In this document: in pieces, positions 53,159-62,859 of the stretch
How the letters are laid out: each line of letters opens with the position of its first letter
Position numbering within the stretch: the stretch's first letter is position 1
NCBI RefSeq assembly: GCF_024494655.1
Contig: NZ_JANHDL010000003.1
Location: forward strand, 62,001 to 126,000
DNA length: 64,000 bases
From: Halorubrum laminariae
Lineage (GTDB): Archaea; Halobacteriota; Halobacteria; Halobacteriales; Haloferacaceae
Direction: 5' to 3'
Notes under the pieces: generated by a model
What the model saw: the letters and a program-made list of their open reading frames with translations, nothing else
What the model was told of the DNA's origin: nothing
Database searches by the model: none
Program-made: the position numbers and the translations under genes

Positions 53159-54139
53159 TCATTCGCGCGCGCCGGGCGGCAGCGGATCGGCGTGGTCGGC
53201 GATCGCCTCGGCGACGCGGTGGGGCTCCTCGTGGACGACCCAGTGAGTCGCCGTCTCGAGCGTGAGGAGTCGACCGTCGGCGCAGTGGTCGACGCTCCGT
53301 CCGGCCATCCGTCTGGTGAGAAACCGGTCTCTCGCGCCCCAGATCACGAGCGTCGGGACCTCGACGGTCGTCCGCTCGGGAGCGGGGCGATCGCGGACGA
53401 TCGCCCGGTACCAGTTCACCATCGCCTCGAACGCGCCCTCGCGGCTCCACGCCCGACGATACCGCCTGAAATCCTCGTCGTCGAACGTCCCGGGGGAACT
53501 CGACTCGCGGAGGCCGCGTACCGCGAGCCGCCAGTTCCCGGCGCGGGCGACGGCCTCCGGCACCTTCGGGAGCTGGAACGCGAGGACGTACCAGCTCTTG
53601 AGCCGCTGGTCCCACGAACCGCGCAGCTCGCGCTCGAAGACGGTCGGGTGCGGGACGTTGACCGCGACGAACTCCGAGACGCGGTCGGCGTGGTGGAGCG
53701 CGAGCCACCAGCCGACGGCCGCGCCCCAGTCGTGGCCGGCGACCGCCGCCGTCTCCCGGCCGTACGCGTCGATGATCCCGACGATATCGCGCGCGAGTTC
53801 TCCGATCCGGTAGTCGCGCACGGCGGGTGGCTTCTCGGAGCAGTTGTAGCCGCGCTGGTCCGGGACGACGACGCGGTAGCCGGCGTTCGCGAGCGACGCG
53901 AGCGCTTCGTGCCACCCGTACCAGAACTCGGGAAACCCGTGTAGCAAAATCAGGAGCTTCCCGTCTTCTGGACCGGACTCGACGACGTGAAGCCGGACGC
54001 CGTTGGTCTCCACCGCCCGCGACTCGCCCGGGACTTCGTCGGGGATCTCGTCCGCTGGAACCGGTTCGTCGAGGACGCCGATGTCGCGGACGCTCGAAGC
54101 GTCGTCCTCATCGCTCGGATCGGTTCCTGAGTCGTGCAT
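53159..54139 (-). CDS. Alpha/beta hydrolase, epoxide hydrolase-like
   Basis: The 326-residue protein has a 45-residue acidic N-terminal extension, then LLILLHGFPEFWYGWHEALA (oxyanion loop HGFPE), VAGHDWGAAVGWWLALH (nucleophile Asp in GHDWG), and ATHWVVHEEP near the C-terminus (catalytic His). An Asp nucleophile fits epoxide hydrolases or dehalogenases. Substrate unknown. It is transcribed with or just upstream of the cupin gene. Confidence 0.85.
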   Translation of the reverse strand: MHDSGTDPSDEDDASSVRDIGVLDEPVPADEIPDEVPGESRAVETNGVRLHVVESGPEDGKLLILLHGFPEFWYGWHEALASLANAGYRVVVPDQRGYNCSEKPPAVRDYRIGELARDIVGIIDAYGRETAAVAGHDWGAAVGWWLALHHADRVSEFVAVNVPHPTVFERELRGSWDQRLKSWYVLAFQLPKVPEAVARAGNWRLAVRGLRESSSPGTFDDEDFRRYRRAWSREGAFEAMVNWYRAIVRDRPAPERTTVEVPTLVIWGARDRFLTRRMAGRSVDHCADGRLLTLETATHWVVHEEPHRVAEAIADHADPLPPGARE

Positions 54140-54441
54140 ACCCGATTGTCGGTCGCCAGCGGCAAATAGCTACGTTCGGGTCCGGGACGACCGTGCAATC
54201 GAAATCCTCAAGCCGCTGGCAGCCGCCGCTCCGGGTAGACTAGCGATTCTGACGCTCGGCCCGGATGCGGTGGGGACGCTGCCCGCAGCGGGCGGCGACG
54301 GTCCGGGGCGGACGGACGCCTCCGGACCAGACCGAACCGGATCGGTTCTGTCGGGTGAATTCGGTCGAAGCCGGATCCCCCGTCGAACCGATCGGGATCG
54401 GTCGACGTCTCGGCCGCGTCGGAACGCGCGGATCGCACACC
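54140..54441. other. Non-coding divergent promoter region
   Basis: These 300 bases lie between divergent genes. I see no gene or clear operator. An upstream frame continuing the sulfatase gene to 54265 is rich in Arg and Pro and does not look coding. Confidence 0.4.
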
Positions 54442-56073
54442 ATGGCATCGAACACGTCATCACCGGACGGGACAGCGGCGGACGAAACGGACGGATCGGA
54501 TATTGACCCGGATCCCGACGACGCAGAGGCGGCCTCGGCCACGCAGGCGGCGTCCGGGTCGGAAGCGACGTTGGAGTCGGAATCCGGGTCCGAGTCGCCG
54601 GACATCTCGAACGTGCTGCTCGTCACGATCGACTCCCTCCGGGCGGACGCGATCGCCCCGTACGACGGCGACCGCCACTCGCCGGTGTTACAGGGCCTCG
54701 CCGACGGCGGGACCGTGTTCGACAACGCCTTCGCGACCGGCAACTGGACGCCATTCTCGTTCCCAGCGATCCTCGCTTCCGAGCCCGTCTTCGCGCGCGA
54801 CGGCGACATCGGCGTTCGCGGTGCCCGGACGCTCGCGTCAGAGCTCTCAGACGCCGGGTTCGAGACCGCGGGCTTCAACGCCGCGAACGGCTTTCTCACC
54901 TCCCACTGGGGGTACCCGGAGGGGTTCGACGAGTTCGAGTCGTTCGTCACGAGCGTCGGGTCGAGCCGGTACAGTCGGTACCTCGCGGCGCATCCGACCG
55001 TCGAAGCGTGGATCCAGCTCGCGTCCTCGCCTATCCGGCGGCTCGGGTCGAAGCTCCGCGGCGAGCGCGACGACCGCCCGTTCCTCGACGCCTCCCGGAT
55101 GTTCGACGTGGAGGACGCCGCGACGGACTTTATCGACGACACCGACGACCCCTTTTTGCTGTGGGTTCACTACATGGACACCCACACGCCGTACGTGCCC
55201 GCACCCCGGTACATCCGCGAGGTGTCCGACGGGATCGTGGGGACTCACCGCATGCTACACGCACACACCCGGACGAGCCTCGGCTGGGAGGTCGGCGAGC
55301 GAACGCTCCGCGAGCTGCGGACGCTGTATCAGGCGACGGTGCGACAGGTCGACGCCAGCGTCGGGCGGCTGCTCGACACGCTCGAAGCCGCCGGTATTGC
55401 CGACGAGACGGCGATCGTCGTCGCGGGCGATCACGGCGAGGAGTTCCAGGAACACGGTCACCTCGCGCACTACCCGAAGCTGTACGACGAGCTGATCCAC
55501 GTGCCGCTCATCGTGAACGCCCCCGGCGTGGACGGCGGGCGTCGCGTCACGGAACACGTCGGACTCGACGCCGTTCCCCCCACCGTAGCCGACCTCTTGG
55601 GCGTCGACGCGCCGGCCGACTGGCGCGGGGAGTCGGTCGCGTCCGCGGTTCGCGGCGAGTCGGATCCTGCGGACGACCGCGAGTTCGGCGGCGAGAGCGA
55701 GTCCGACGGCGACCCGGTCGTGTCCGTAACGGTGCGCGGCGAGGAGGTGACGGAACAACCCATTCCGCGTTCGCTGTCCGACGGTGATCTGCTCGTGAGC
55801 GTCCGCGACGCCGAGTGGACGTACATCGAGAACGTCGACGCGGACACGGTGGAGCTGTATCACCGACCGTCGGACCCGACACAGCAGACGGATTTGTCTG
55901 CCGATCCCACCGACGAGCAGCGGGCGGTCATCGAGCGGTTCGCGCCGATAGCTGCCGACCACGACGCGGAGCTCCGCGACAGCGAGGCGGCGGCAGAGGC
56001 GTCGGGCGATACCGATGGGGACGAGGTTGACGCTGACCTCGAAGCCCGGCTCGAGGCGCTCGGCTATCGGTGA
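54442..56073 (+). CDS. Sulfatase / LTA synthase-like protein
   Basis: The 543-residue protein has an acidic disordered N-terminus (50 residues), then NVLLVTIDSLRADAIAPYDG (metal ligand), NWTPFSFPAILAS in place of the C/S-x-P-x-R motif, LLWVHYMDTHTPYVP and VVAGDHGEEFQEHGHL (second metal site). It therefore lacks formylglycine and may be a phosphatase- or transferase-type member. The start ATG at 54442 is where the conserved acidic leader begins. It overlaps the GtrA gene, which suggests surface glycan decoration. Confidence 0.8.
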   Translation: MASNTSSPDGTAADETDGSDIDPDPDDAEAASATQAASGSEATLESESGSESPDISNVLLVTIDSLRADAIAPYDGDRHSPVLQGLADGGTVFDNAFATGNWTPFSFPAILASEPVFARDGDIGVRGARTLASELSDAGFETAGFNAANGFLTSHWGYPEGFDEFESFVTSVGSSRYSRYLAAHPTVEAWIQLASSPIRRLGSKLRGERDDRPFLDASRMFDVEDAATDFIDDTDDPFLLWVHYMDTHTPYVPAPRYIREVSDGIVGTHRMLHAHTRTSLGWEVGERTLRELRTLYQATVRQVDASVGRLLDTLEAAGIADETAIVVAGDHGEEFQEHGHLAHYPKLYDELIHVPLIVNAPGVDGGRRVTEHVGLDAVPPTVADLLGVDAPADWRGESVASAVRGESDPADDREFGGESESDGDPVVSVTVRGEEVTEQPIPRSLSDGDLLVSVRDAEWTYIENVDADTVELYHRPSDPTQQTDLSADPTDEQRAVIERFAPIAADHDAELRDSEAAAEASGDTDGDEVDADLEARLEALGYR

Positions 56074-56495
56074 TGATACGGGCGATCCTCCGCGATCTGT
56101 CGAGCGGACCGATCGCCGTCCAACTCCGCCGGTTCGTTGTTGTCGGCGCGGTCACGGCCGGGATCCAGATGGCCCTCCTGTGGGCGTTCGTCGACGCCGC
56201 AGGACTGAACTACCTGATCGGCGCGACGATCGCCATCGAGATCACGATCGTCCTCTCGTACGTGGGCAACAACGCGTGGACGTTTCAGGCGAAGCAGAAC
56301 ACGGGCGTCTCGGAGTATCTCTCCGGCCTGCTCAAGACGAATCTGGTGCGCGGGACCGCGATCCCGATCCAACTTGCCGTGCTCTTCGCGCTCGTCGAGT
56401 GGGCGGGGATCTTGTACCTCGTGGGAAACGCCGTCGCGATCTTCATCAGCGGGATCTACCGGTTCGTGCTTGACGCCCTCTGGACGTGGGGGTGA
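56073..56495 (+). CDS. GtrA-family membrane protein
   Basis: The 140-residue protein has four membrane helices (FVVVGAVTAGIQMALLWAF, then three) and the family motif SYVGNNAWTFQ. GtrA proteins help move lipid-linked sugars across the membrane. Its ATG overlaps the sulfatase stop; a GTG at 56070 is possible. Role is inferred from the family and the sulfatase neighbour. Confidence 0.85.
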   Translation: MIRAILRDLSSGPIAVQLRRFVVVGAVTAGIQMALLWAFVDAAGLNYLIGATIAIEITIVLSYVGNNAWTFQAKQNTGVSEYLSGLLKTNLVRGTAIPIQLAVLFALVEWAGILYLVGNAVAIFISGIYRFVLDALWTWG

Positions 56496-56629
56496 CGAGG
56501 CCGTCCGGCCGCAGTTCGGACCGTGGCGATCGAAATGACAGGAAGAACTGTTCGAGGCGCGCGAGTGGATGTGACCGTCCTAACTGTCGCGAGCGACAAC
56601 ACCTTGATCGAGACGAGATACCGGGAGAG

Positions 56630-57331
56630 TCAGAATGGAAGCCGCGGTTCAAGGCGCGCGACGATGTCTCTGACCGACTCCTGTTTGTAGTAGCCGACGA
56701 CGGAGACGAGGACGACGAACGCGATGATCGCGAGCGCCGAGCGGAACCGCCCGCCGGCCAGCTGGCCGCCTGCGTACACGGTGATAACGTACGCAGGAAG
56801 TCGACCGACGCTTATCACGGCCATGAACGTCGGCAGCCGCCACTTCGTGAGACCGCTCAGAAAGCAGATGGCGTCGTCGGGGAGGCCAGGAATCACAACG
56901 AACGCGAACAGCCCGGGAACACCCACCGTGTCGACGAAGCCGTCAAACCGGGCGACTACGTCCTCGTGAAGCACGTCTTCGACGAACGAGCGGCCGAATC
57001 GCTTCGAGAGCGAAAACGCAACTGCGCTCCCGATGAGCACGCCGGTCAGGCTGTAGACGGTGCCCGCAACCGGGCCGAACAGGTAGCCGGCGACCAAGGC
57101 GACGACTTGGCCCGGGATCGGCGCGACGATCACTTGGAGCGCTTGGAGGAGCACGAACACGAGTGGAGCGAGGACGCCGAACTGGCGGAGCCACGCACGG
57201 AGAGCCTCGACGTCGGTGATGAACGCCGCGTACTCGCGGACGAACAGGTAGAGCGCGGCGAACCCGACCGCGACGCCGACCAGCGCGAGGAGTCCCCGAC
57301 GTCGGTCCGACGCCGAGGCGAAAAGTTGCAT
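56630..57331 (-). CDS. TVP38/TMEM64 (VTT domain) membrane protein
   Basis: The 233-residue protein has five or six helices and the VTT-domain motifs VIVAPIPGQVVALVAGYLFG, GSAVAFSLSKRFGRSFVED and VIPGLPDDAICFLSGLT. Relatives (DedA/TMEM41) act in lipid scrambling or transport. The ATG at 57331 is chosen because the preceding codons are poorly typical. Confidence 0.85.
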   Translation of the reverse strand: MQLFASASDRRRGLLALVGVAVGFAALYLFVREYAAFITDVEALRAWLRQFGVLAPLVFVLLQALQVIVAPIPGQVVALVAGYLFGPVAGTVYSLTGVLIGSAVAFSLSKRFGRSFVEDVLHEDVVARFDGFVDTVGVPGLFAFVVIPGLPDDAICFLSGLTKWRLPTFMAVISVGRLPAYVITVYAGGQLAGGRFRSALAIIAFVVLVSVVGYYKQESVRDIVARLEPRLPF

Positions 57332-57484
57332 CCACGGTACCCACCGGCACGGGTCGCCTTGAAGCTTACCAAACGGAACGTTTCGTCCTGTCGGTCGGCG
57401 TCCCGAGGACGGCGTCCCCGCAGGTGACGGCTCACATTCGGCGCGTGCGGAAGGTACAAACCACTCGTCGCCCAATCGAGTCCC

Positions 57485-57826
57485 ATGTCACCGTCGCTCG
57501 CGGACGAGCCGGTCGAACCGCCTGCGGAGGGAGCCGAACCGCTGACTGAATCGGCGTATGGCGAGTACCTCGACACGCTCGGCGACGCGTGGGAGGTCGT
57601 CGACGGCCACCACCTCGAAGCGACCTACGAGTTCGACGATTTCGCGTCGGCGCTCGCGTTCACGAACGAGATCGGCGAACTCGCCGAGGCCGAATGGCAC
57701 CACCCCGACATCCACCTCTCGTGGGGCGAAGTCGGCGTCGAGATGTGGAGTCACGATATCGACGGGCTCGCCAAGTCTGACTTCGTGATGGCTGCGCGCA
57801 TGGACCGGATCTACGAGGACAGGTGA
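57485..57826 (+). CDS. Pterin-4a-carbinolamine dehydratase
   Basis: The 113-residue protein has the family signature [20 protein letters not shown] (His-His-Pro and Trp active-site residues) and [14 protein letters not shown]. It dehydrates 4a-hydroxy-tetrahydropterin for pterin recycling, or has a molybdopterin or dimerisation role as suggested for microbial members. Molybdenum cofactor use would suit a denitrifier, which is inference. Confidence 0.9.
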   Translation: MSPSLADEPVEPPAEGAEPLTESAYGEYLDTLGDAWEVVDGHHLEATYEFDDFASALAFTNEIGELAEAEWHHPDIHLSWGEVGVEMWSHDIDGLAKSDFVMAARMDRIYEDR

Positions 57827-57926
57827 GCGAGGCGACGCGCGGACCGCCGAATCGGTGTCTACCCACGGCACTCGGGGGCGTCGGCAACGGACGGGTTTAA
57901 AACCCTCCCGGCGAAACGGAGATTCA

Positions 57927-58409
57927 ATGAGTGCGAACGTCTTTCTGGTCCCGATCGATCCGGAGAACTTCGATCGAACGGTCCGGTCCGCGGTCGATCT
58001 CGCCGAGTACGACGACCGCCCCGATGCCCTCGCCGACGCTGACGAGGCACGCCTGTGGGCCGTCGACGACGACAGTGGCAACGGATCGACGTTCGACCGG
58101 ATGGAGTCCGGCGACCTGCTGCTGTTTTACCACGACGACGAGTACGTCGCGACCGGCCGCGTCGGTACGTCGTTCGAAGACGACGACCGCTGGGTCAGCG
58201 GTACATTCTGGACCGCGTTCCCGACGACTCGCGTGTACACTGTCACGGACTTTTCGGCCGTCTCCGCCCCCAAGCGCGCAGTCAACGCGCTGTTCGACTA
58301 CTCCAAGTCGTACACTCCCGGCTTCATGCGCGTCGCCGACAGCCGCGTGACCGCGGATCTGTCGTCGATCGAATCGGCGATCGACCACTACACGAAGCGG
58401 AACGCGTAG
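57927..58409 (+). CDS. EVE/PUA-like domain protein
   Basis: The 160-residue protein has a beta-rich pattern: SANVFLVPIDPENFDRTV, then ARLWAVDDDSGNGSTFDRME, GDLLLFYHDDEYVATGRVGT and FWTAFPTTRVYTVTDF. This resembles EVE-like domains that read modified bases. GGGTTTAAAACCC (57891-57903) lies about 28 bases before the ATG, giving a leaderless start. Confidence 0.55.
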   Translation: MSANVFLVPIDPENFDRTVRSAVDLAEYDDRPDALADADEARLWAVDDDSGNGSTFDRMESGDLLLFYHDDEYVATGRVGTSFEDDDRWVSGTFWTAFPTTRVYTVTDFSAVSAPKRAVNALFDYSKSYTPGFMRVADSRVTADLSSIESAIDHYTKRNA

Positions 58410-58445
58410 CGGACGCGTCACCCCCGTCGTCTTGCTTCTGCGGCG

Positions 58446-59408
58446 CTACACCGCCTCGAACAGTTCTTGATACGCCGGCCCGTACGCCGACGCCACCCGG
58501 TCCGGGTCGCCGCGCCGGTCCCCCCCGAGCGCCGGGAGGTCGACGGTCGCGAGCGGATCGATCATCGCCGTCACCGCATCCGTGTGTTCCTCGCGCGTCC
58601 CCTCGCGGGGACTGCCGGACGCCACGTCGCGAGCCTTCGCGTATCGGTCCCCGGCATAGATCCGCGCCCGGCCGGGGTCCACGACGGCGACCGCGTCGGG
58701 CTCGACCGGGCCGTCTCGCGGGAGCGGGCCGGCGACGTCCGCGTACGACTCGACGGCGACCGGAACGCCGGCTGCCGCGGTCGCCGAGACCCGCTCTGTG
58801 AGGCGATCGAGGGCAGGGAGATACGCGGCTGCCATCACGTCGTTGAACGCGGGCACGCTCTCGACCCGAGTCCCGTCCGCAAGCGGGAGCCTGTCCCCGA
58901 GTTCGTCCGGGAGGAGACCGGACGACTCGGCCGCCCCGTTGACGACGAACCGTGTGTCCGACGCTGCTGGACCGCTGTCCGCGGCGGGATCGTCGTCCGC
59001 ATCGGAGTCATCGTCCGCCGCGGGGACGGTCACTCGGTCACAGAGAAACGTCCGGTCAGCGTCGCCGAGCATTCCGGTTCGGTCCGGCGTCGGTCGCCAC
59101 AGTCGGTGGATCGGGTTGATAGATTCGGGCGTGATGACATCGGGGCCGCCGGCGAGCGCCAGCGTGCTCGCGGCGGCGAGGCGGCGGGCGTCCTTCCCGT
59201 AGAGTCGCCCCGACTCCGTCGCAATCTCGTAGTCGTCGTGGTCGAACCAGAAGTCGTTGCCGGCGCGGGGCTTGACCCCGATGGCGTCGCCGACGCGGTC
59301 GGCGAGCGCGCGCACGAGGCCGGTCGAGAACGTCGTCTTCCCCGCGTCGACGCGTGCGCCGCCCGCGACGAGAACGACCGGCGCGCGATCGCTCCGTTCG
59401 CTGATCAC
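58446..59408 (-). CDS. P-loop ATPase, haloarchaeal conserved
   Basis: The 320-residue protein starts with GTG (overlapping the next gene's... upstream stop by GTGA). It has Walker A VAGGARVDAGKTTFSTGL near the N-terminus, then VGVKPRAGNDFWFDHDDYEI-like AIGVKPRAGNDFWFDHDDY. It resembles the dethiobiotin synthetase/MinD-related G3E group. Two acidic inserts are present. Substrate unknown. Confidence 0.65.
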   Translation of the reverse strand: MISERSDRAPVVLVAGGARVDAGKTTFSTGLVRALADRVGDAIGVKPRAGNDFWFDHDDYEIATESGRLYGKDARRLAAASTLALAGGPDVITPESINPIHRLWRPTPDRTGMLGDADRTFLCDRVTVPAADDDSDADDDPAADSGPAASDTRFVVNGAAESSGLLPDELGDRLPLADGTRVESVPAFNDVMAAAYLPALDRLTERVSATAAAGVPVAVESYADVAGPLPRDGPVEPDAVAVVDPGRARIYAGDRYAKARDVASGSPREGTREEHTDAVTAMIDPLATVDLPALGGDRRGDPDRVASAYGPAYQELFEAV

Positions 59409-59686
59409 GACTCGACGGCGGCCGGGTCGAGGCCGTAGTAGCCCGGACCGTCCTCTGTCAGGGGTTCGGCGATCACCATGTCGTCAGCGTGGGCCATTAC
59501 CCACGGGATCGCCCAGTCGATCAGCACGGCTTCGGTGTCGGGATCGACGTCGGCGTCCGGTTCCAGCCCCTGAAGCAGCCGACCGATCTCCGGTATCGTG
59601 TACATGAGATCGGGTTCGAACAGCTCTGCGGGCTCGTAGAACTCACACGGGAACGTCTCCTCGAACGTGTCCTTCGGTTCCGGCAT
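59405..59686 (-). CDS. DUF5827-like protein
   Basis: The 93-residue acidic protein has CEFYEPAELFEPDLMYTIPE and IDWAIPWVMAHADDMVIAEP, ending GPGYYGL. I recall this as a short conserved haloarchaeal family (DUF5827). It overlaps the P-loop ATPase start by four bases, so the two are co-expressed. Function unknown. Confidence 0.65.
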   Translation of the reverse strand: MPEPKDTFEETFPCEFYEPAELFEPDLMYTIPEIGRLLQGLEPDADVDPDTEAVLIDWAIPWVMAHADDMVIAEPLTEDGPGYYGLDPAAVES

Positions 59687-59786
59687 ACGCGAGGGTACGC
59701 CCGCGGCTCCGTAAACGGTGCCGATACGGGATCAGCGATCCGACCGTGTCGCTGCGAGATCAGCGATCGATCCGAGCGAGACGGCG

Positions 59787-61043
59787 TCAGAAGATGTTTG
59801 CCTGATCGTACACCGAGATGCCGGTATCGGTGATGTCGTACGGCTTCGTCTCCCGGGAGTGGTTCGCGTCGCGGATCTTCTGGATCTCCACGGCGAGCCG
59901 CGTCTCGCGGAAGTCCGACCCTCGGACGTACTGCAACACGAACACCGCGTCGGTCAGGTACTCGACGATGCCATGGCGGGAGGCGTACGGCGACTCCTGA
60001 CTCGCCTCGGAAGTGAGGAGTGTCGTCACGCCGGCCTCCTTCAGCGACCGGGTGAACCCGAACACCTCAGAGCGGCGCTTCGACGGATGGTCGTACATCA
60101 TCTCCAAAAGCGAGACGGAGTCCAACACCAGTCGGTCGGCGTCGAACTCGGCGATGAGCCGCGTGAGGTCGTTCCGGATGGACGCGAGCGAGTTCGCCAT
60201 CTCGATCGGGTCGATGGCGACCACCGCGAGCCGACCTTCGGCGGCGTGGTCCTCGAAGGACCACCCCTTTTCGGCCGCCGTCGACAGGATCGACTCGCGG
60301 GTCTGTTCGAGCGTGATGTACACGCCCTTCCCGTCGGATTCGAGCGCCTCGTTGAGAAACTGGAGCGCGAACGTCGTCTTTCCGGTCCCCGCGCCCCCGA
60401 TCACCGAGATCAGCGACCGGGCCGGGACCCCGCCGAGGATCATCTCGTCGAGCCCCTCGATCCCCACGTCGATCCGGGGGATCGCCGACTCGAACTCGTC
60501 CGGGTCGATGTCGAACCCCGCGGGATCGGCGTTGCCCGCCGTGCCCGGTTCGTCTCCGCCGCCGAACTCCGCGAATCCGAACGCGTCGTCCGGCGAGGGG
60601 GCGGTTTCCCGGTAGCCGCCGAATGGGTCCGCGTCGCCGAACGGATCGTCTCCCCCCGTCGCGTATTCGGTCGTCTCGCCCTCGGACTCGATGTCGGTAG
60701 TGGGCTCACCTCCCGATCGATCGGCTCCGCCCGCCGCACCGCCGAACGGGTCTGCGTCGCCGAACGCGTCGCCACCGAACGGCTCGTCACCGCCGTCAAA
60801 GCCGGAATCAGGGACCGCCCCCGTCTCGGTATCGGGTTCGCCAGAGCCGATGTCGCCTCCACCGTCTCGGTCTGCGTTCCGGACCCCACCAAACGGATCG
60901 TCGCCCTCTCCCGGGTCGACTTCGTCGGATCCCTCGTCGCGTTCGGAGGGTTCATCAGACCCCGCCTCGTCGTCGCCGTCGCTGTCGGCGTCCTCGTCGA
61001 GGTCGCGCAGCGCGCGCTCGAACCAGTCGTCCTCCTCGCTCAT
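59787..61043 (-). CDS. KaiC-like RecA-superfamily ATPase with low-complexity N-terminus
   Basis: The 418-residue protein has a 190-residue acidic region with repeated DPFGG/DPFGD motifs (residues 49, 87, 98, 133, 139), then a KaiC domain with VIGGAGTGKTTFALQFLNEA (Walker A at 216), LVLDSVSLLEMMYD (Walker B) and TLLTSEASQESPYA. The start ATG at 61043 begins MSEEDDWFERAL. Archaeal KaiC-like proteins are linked to signalling and motility (for example ArlH), but the target is unknown here. Confidence 0.8.
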   Translation of the reverse strand: MSEEDDWFERALRDLDEDADSDGDDEAGSDEPSERDEGSDEVDPGEGDDPFGGVRNADRDGGGDIGSGEPDTETGAVPDSGFDGGDEPFGGDAFGDADPFGGAAGGADRSGGEPTTDIESEGETTEYATGGDDPFGDADPFGGYRETAPSPDDAFGFAEFGGGDEPGTAGNADPAGFDIDPDEFESAIPRIDVGIEGLDEMILGGVPARSLISVIGGAGTGKTTFALQFLNEALESDGKGVYITLEQTRESILSTAAEKGWSFEDHAAEGRLAVVAIDPIEMANSLASIRNDLTRLIAEFDADRLVLDSVSLLEMMYDHPSKRRSEVFGFTRSLKEAGVTTLLTSEASQESPYASRHGIVEYLTDAVFVLQYVRGSDFRETRLAVEIQKIRDANHSRETKPYDITDTGISVYDQANIF

Positions 61044-61127
61044 CGTCTCAGTCGGCCGTGGGGGGTCGACATGTGACGGGCAACGCGGGCGGGCGGCTTG
61101 AAACTTTCCGGGAGCGTCGCGTCTCCC

Positions 61128-61214
61128 GACGATCCGGTCGCGGCGGGGCGGTACGCGACGATCCGGTCGCGACGGGGCGGTACACGACGACCCAGTCGCG
61201 ACGGGGGGTGCCGC
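61128..61214. repeat. Three tandem 29-base repeats
   Basis: Units start at 61128, 61157 and 61186 with GACGATCCGGTCGCG and differ at a few bases. They lie in the divergent promoter region between the KaiC-like gene and the NAD kinase gene. The unit length is the same as at 39935, but the sequence is unrelated. Confidence 0.7.
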
Positions 61215-61266
61215 CGGGCCGAGCGATGTCCGCACCCTTTTGGTCGCGCGGCGGAATCGGTGCCGC

Positions 61267-62094
61267 ATGGACGTGGGAATCGTGGCGCGAAAGGGGAGCG
61301 ATCGGGCGGTTGCGGTCGCCGCCGACCTCAGAGAGGCGGTCACCGCGGCCGGCGCGTCCGTCTGGGTCGATACAGAGACCGCGGACGCCCTCGACGGAGT
61401 GCCCGCCGGCCGACCGGTCTCAGCGCTCACCGACTGCGACCTCGCCGTCGCCGTCGGCGGCGACGGAACGCTCCTCTTCGCCGCGCGCAACGCCGGAGAC
61501 ACGCCGATCGTCGGGATCAACCTCGGCGAGGTCGGCTTTCTCAACGCGGTTTCTCCTGAGAACGCCACCGAGGCGGTCCTCGACGAGGTCGAAGCGTTCA
61601 ACCGCGGCGAGATGGCCGTCCGCGAGGTGCCGCGTCTCGCCGCCCGGTCAGGCGAGTGGACTTCCGTGCCCGCGGCGAACGAGATTGTGATCCAAGGCGG
61701 ACGACGCGGGCCGGGAGCCGGGATCGACTACGCGGTTCACATCGACGGGAGCCGGTACTCCGGGGGCCACGCGGACGGCGTCCTGATAGCCACGCCGACC
61801 GGCTCGACCGCCTACAACCTCTCCGAGCGCGGGCCGCTCGTTCACCCGAGCGTGAGCGGCCTCGTCGTCAACGAGATGGTCGCAGACGAGGGGATGCCGC
61901 CGCTCGTGACCGACATCGATTCGACAATCACCGTGTCGGTGGAGGGCGTCGACGAGGCCGTCGTGGTCAGCGACGGCCGAACTGTGACCGAACTCGACGC
62001 GCCGGCCGAGGTGACCGTCGAGCGGACCACGCCGCCGATGCGGCTCGCGGGACCACCGTCGGACTTCTTCGAGGCGCTCGGCAAACTCTCGTGA
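61267..62094 (+). CDS. nadK: NAD kinase
   Basis: The 275-residue protein has the NAD kinase GGDGT motif in VAVGGDGTLLFAAR, followed by GINLGEVGFLNAVSPEN, and the second motif GVLIATPTGSTAYNLSERGP. It makes NADP from NAD and ATP or polyphosphate. The ATG at 61267 is about 28 bases after CCCTTTTGG (61236-61244). Length is usual for archaea. Confidence 0.92.
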   Translation: MDVGIVARKGSDRAVAVAADLREAVTAAGASVWVDTETADALDGVPAGRPVSALTDCDLAVAVGGDGTLLFAARNAGDTPIVGINLGEVGFLNAVSPENATEAVLDEVEAFNRGEMAVREVPRLAARSGEWTSVPAANEIVIQGGRRGPGAGIDYAVHIDGSRYSGGHADGVLIATPTGSTAYNLSERGPLVHPSVSGLVVNEMVADEGMPPLVTDIDSTITVSVEGVDEAVVVSDGRTVTELDAPAEVTVERTTPPMRLAGPPSDFFEALGKLS

Positions 62095-62146
62095 GCGGAG
62101 CGCGCGACCCACAAAGCGTTTATCGTCCGGACGGCGACCACACCGC

Positions 62147-62827
62147 GTGACTCGTCGGGCCGTCGTCGCCGGGTATGCCCTCGCCGCCGTCGCGGTCGCG
62201 ATCTCGATCGCCGCCGCGTGGACCGCGTCGCCGGCGGCGGTCACCGGACCGCTCACCCGGCTCGCGGACCGACCGCTGTGGTTCGGCGTCGCGCTCGTGG
62301 GCCTCGCCGCGGTTCGGCCCGCCCTCGCGTGGCCGACGACCCTGCTCTCTGCCGCCGTCGGCTTCGGCTACGGATGGGGAGGCATGCCGGTCGGCGTCGC
62401 GCTCGTGACGGCGACCGCGCTGCCGCCGTACGGACTCGCTCGCTGGGGAATGTCGCGCGGTCGCGACGACCGCGCGACGGGAGTCTCGGCCCGCGTCCGT
62501 GACGTCTGCGCGCGACTGGCCGCGGTCGGCGGGGGCGCTCGAACGGTGGCTGCGACGCGGCTGCTTCCGCTGCCCTCGGACGCCATCTCACTGGGTGCCG
62601 GCGTCTCCGGGGTGGCGATCCAACCCTTCCTGCTCGGCACCGCCGTTGGCGAACTGCCGTGGGTGTTCCTCGGTGTCGCCGTCGGGGTCTCGCTCGATCG
62701 ACTGGCCACCGGAGACCTCTCGGCCGTCGATCCGGCGGCGCTCGTGGCGATGGCGAGCGTCGGAGTACTGCTGCTCGCCGGGCCAGTGTATCAAACCGTC
62801 AGCGAAGAGCCCGCCATGACAGCGTGA
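62147..62827 (+). CDS. VTT/DedA-like membrane protein
   Basis: The 226-residue protein starts with GTG and has five or six helices. It shows AWPTTLLSAAVGFGYGW, TRLLPLPSDAISLGAGVS and GELPWVFLGVAVG, the VTT-domain pattern seen also at 56630. GCGTTTATC lies about 26 bases upstream. The TGA stop lies inside a 21-base direct repeat. Confidence 0.75.
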   Translation: MTRRAVVAGYALAAVAVAISIAAAWTASPAAVTGPLTRLADRPLWFGVALVGLAAVRPALAWPTTLLSAAVGFGYGWGGMPVGVALVTATALPPYGLARWGMSRGRDDRATGVSARVRDVCARLAAVGGGARTVAATRLLPLPSDAISLGAGVSGVAIQPFLLGTAVGELPWVFLGVAVGVSLDRLATGDLSAVDPAALVAMASVGVLLLAGPVYQTVSEEPAMTA

Positions 62828-62859
62828 CAGTCGCGGGCGACAGCGTGACAGTCGCGTGT
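62818..62859. repeat. Two 21-base direct repeats
   Basis: GACAGCGTGACAGTCGCG occurs at 62818 and 62839, with three variable bases after each. The first covers the stop codon of the VTT gene. The rest of 62860-63205 holds no supportable gene. Confidence 0.6.
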
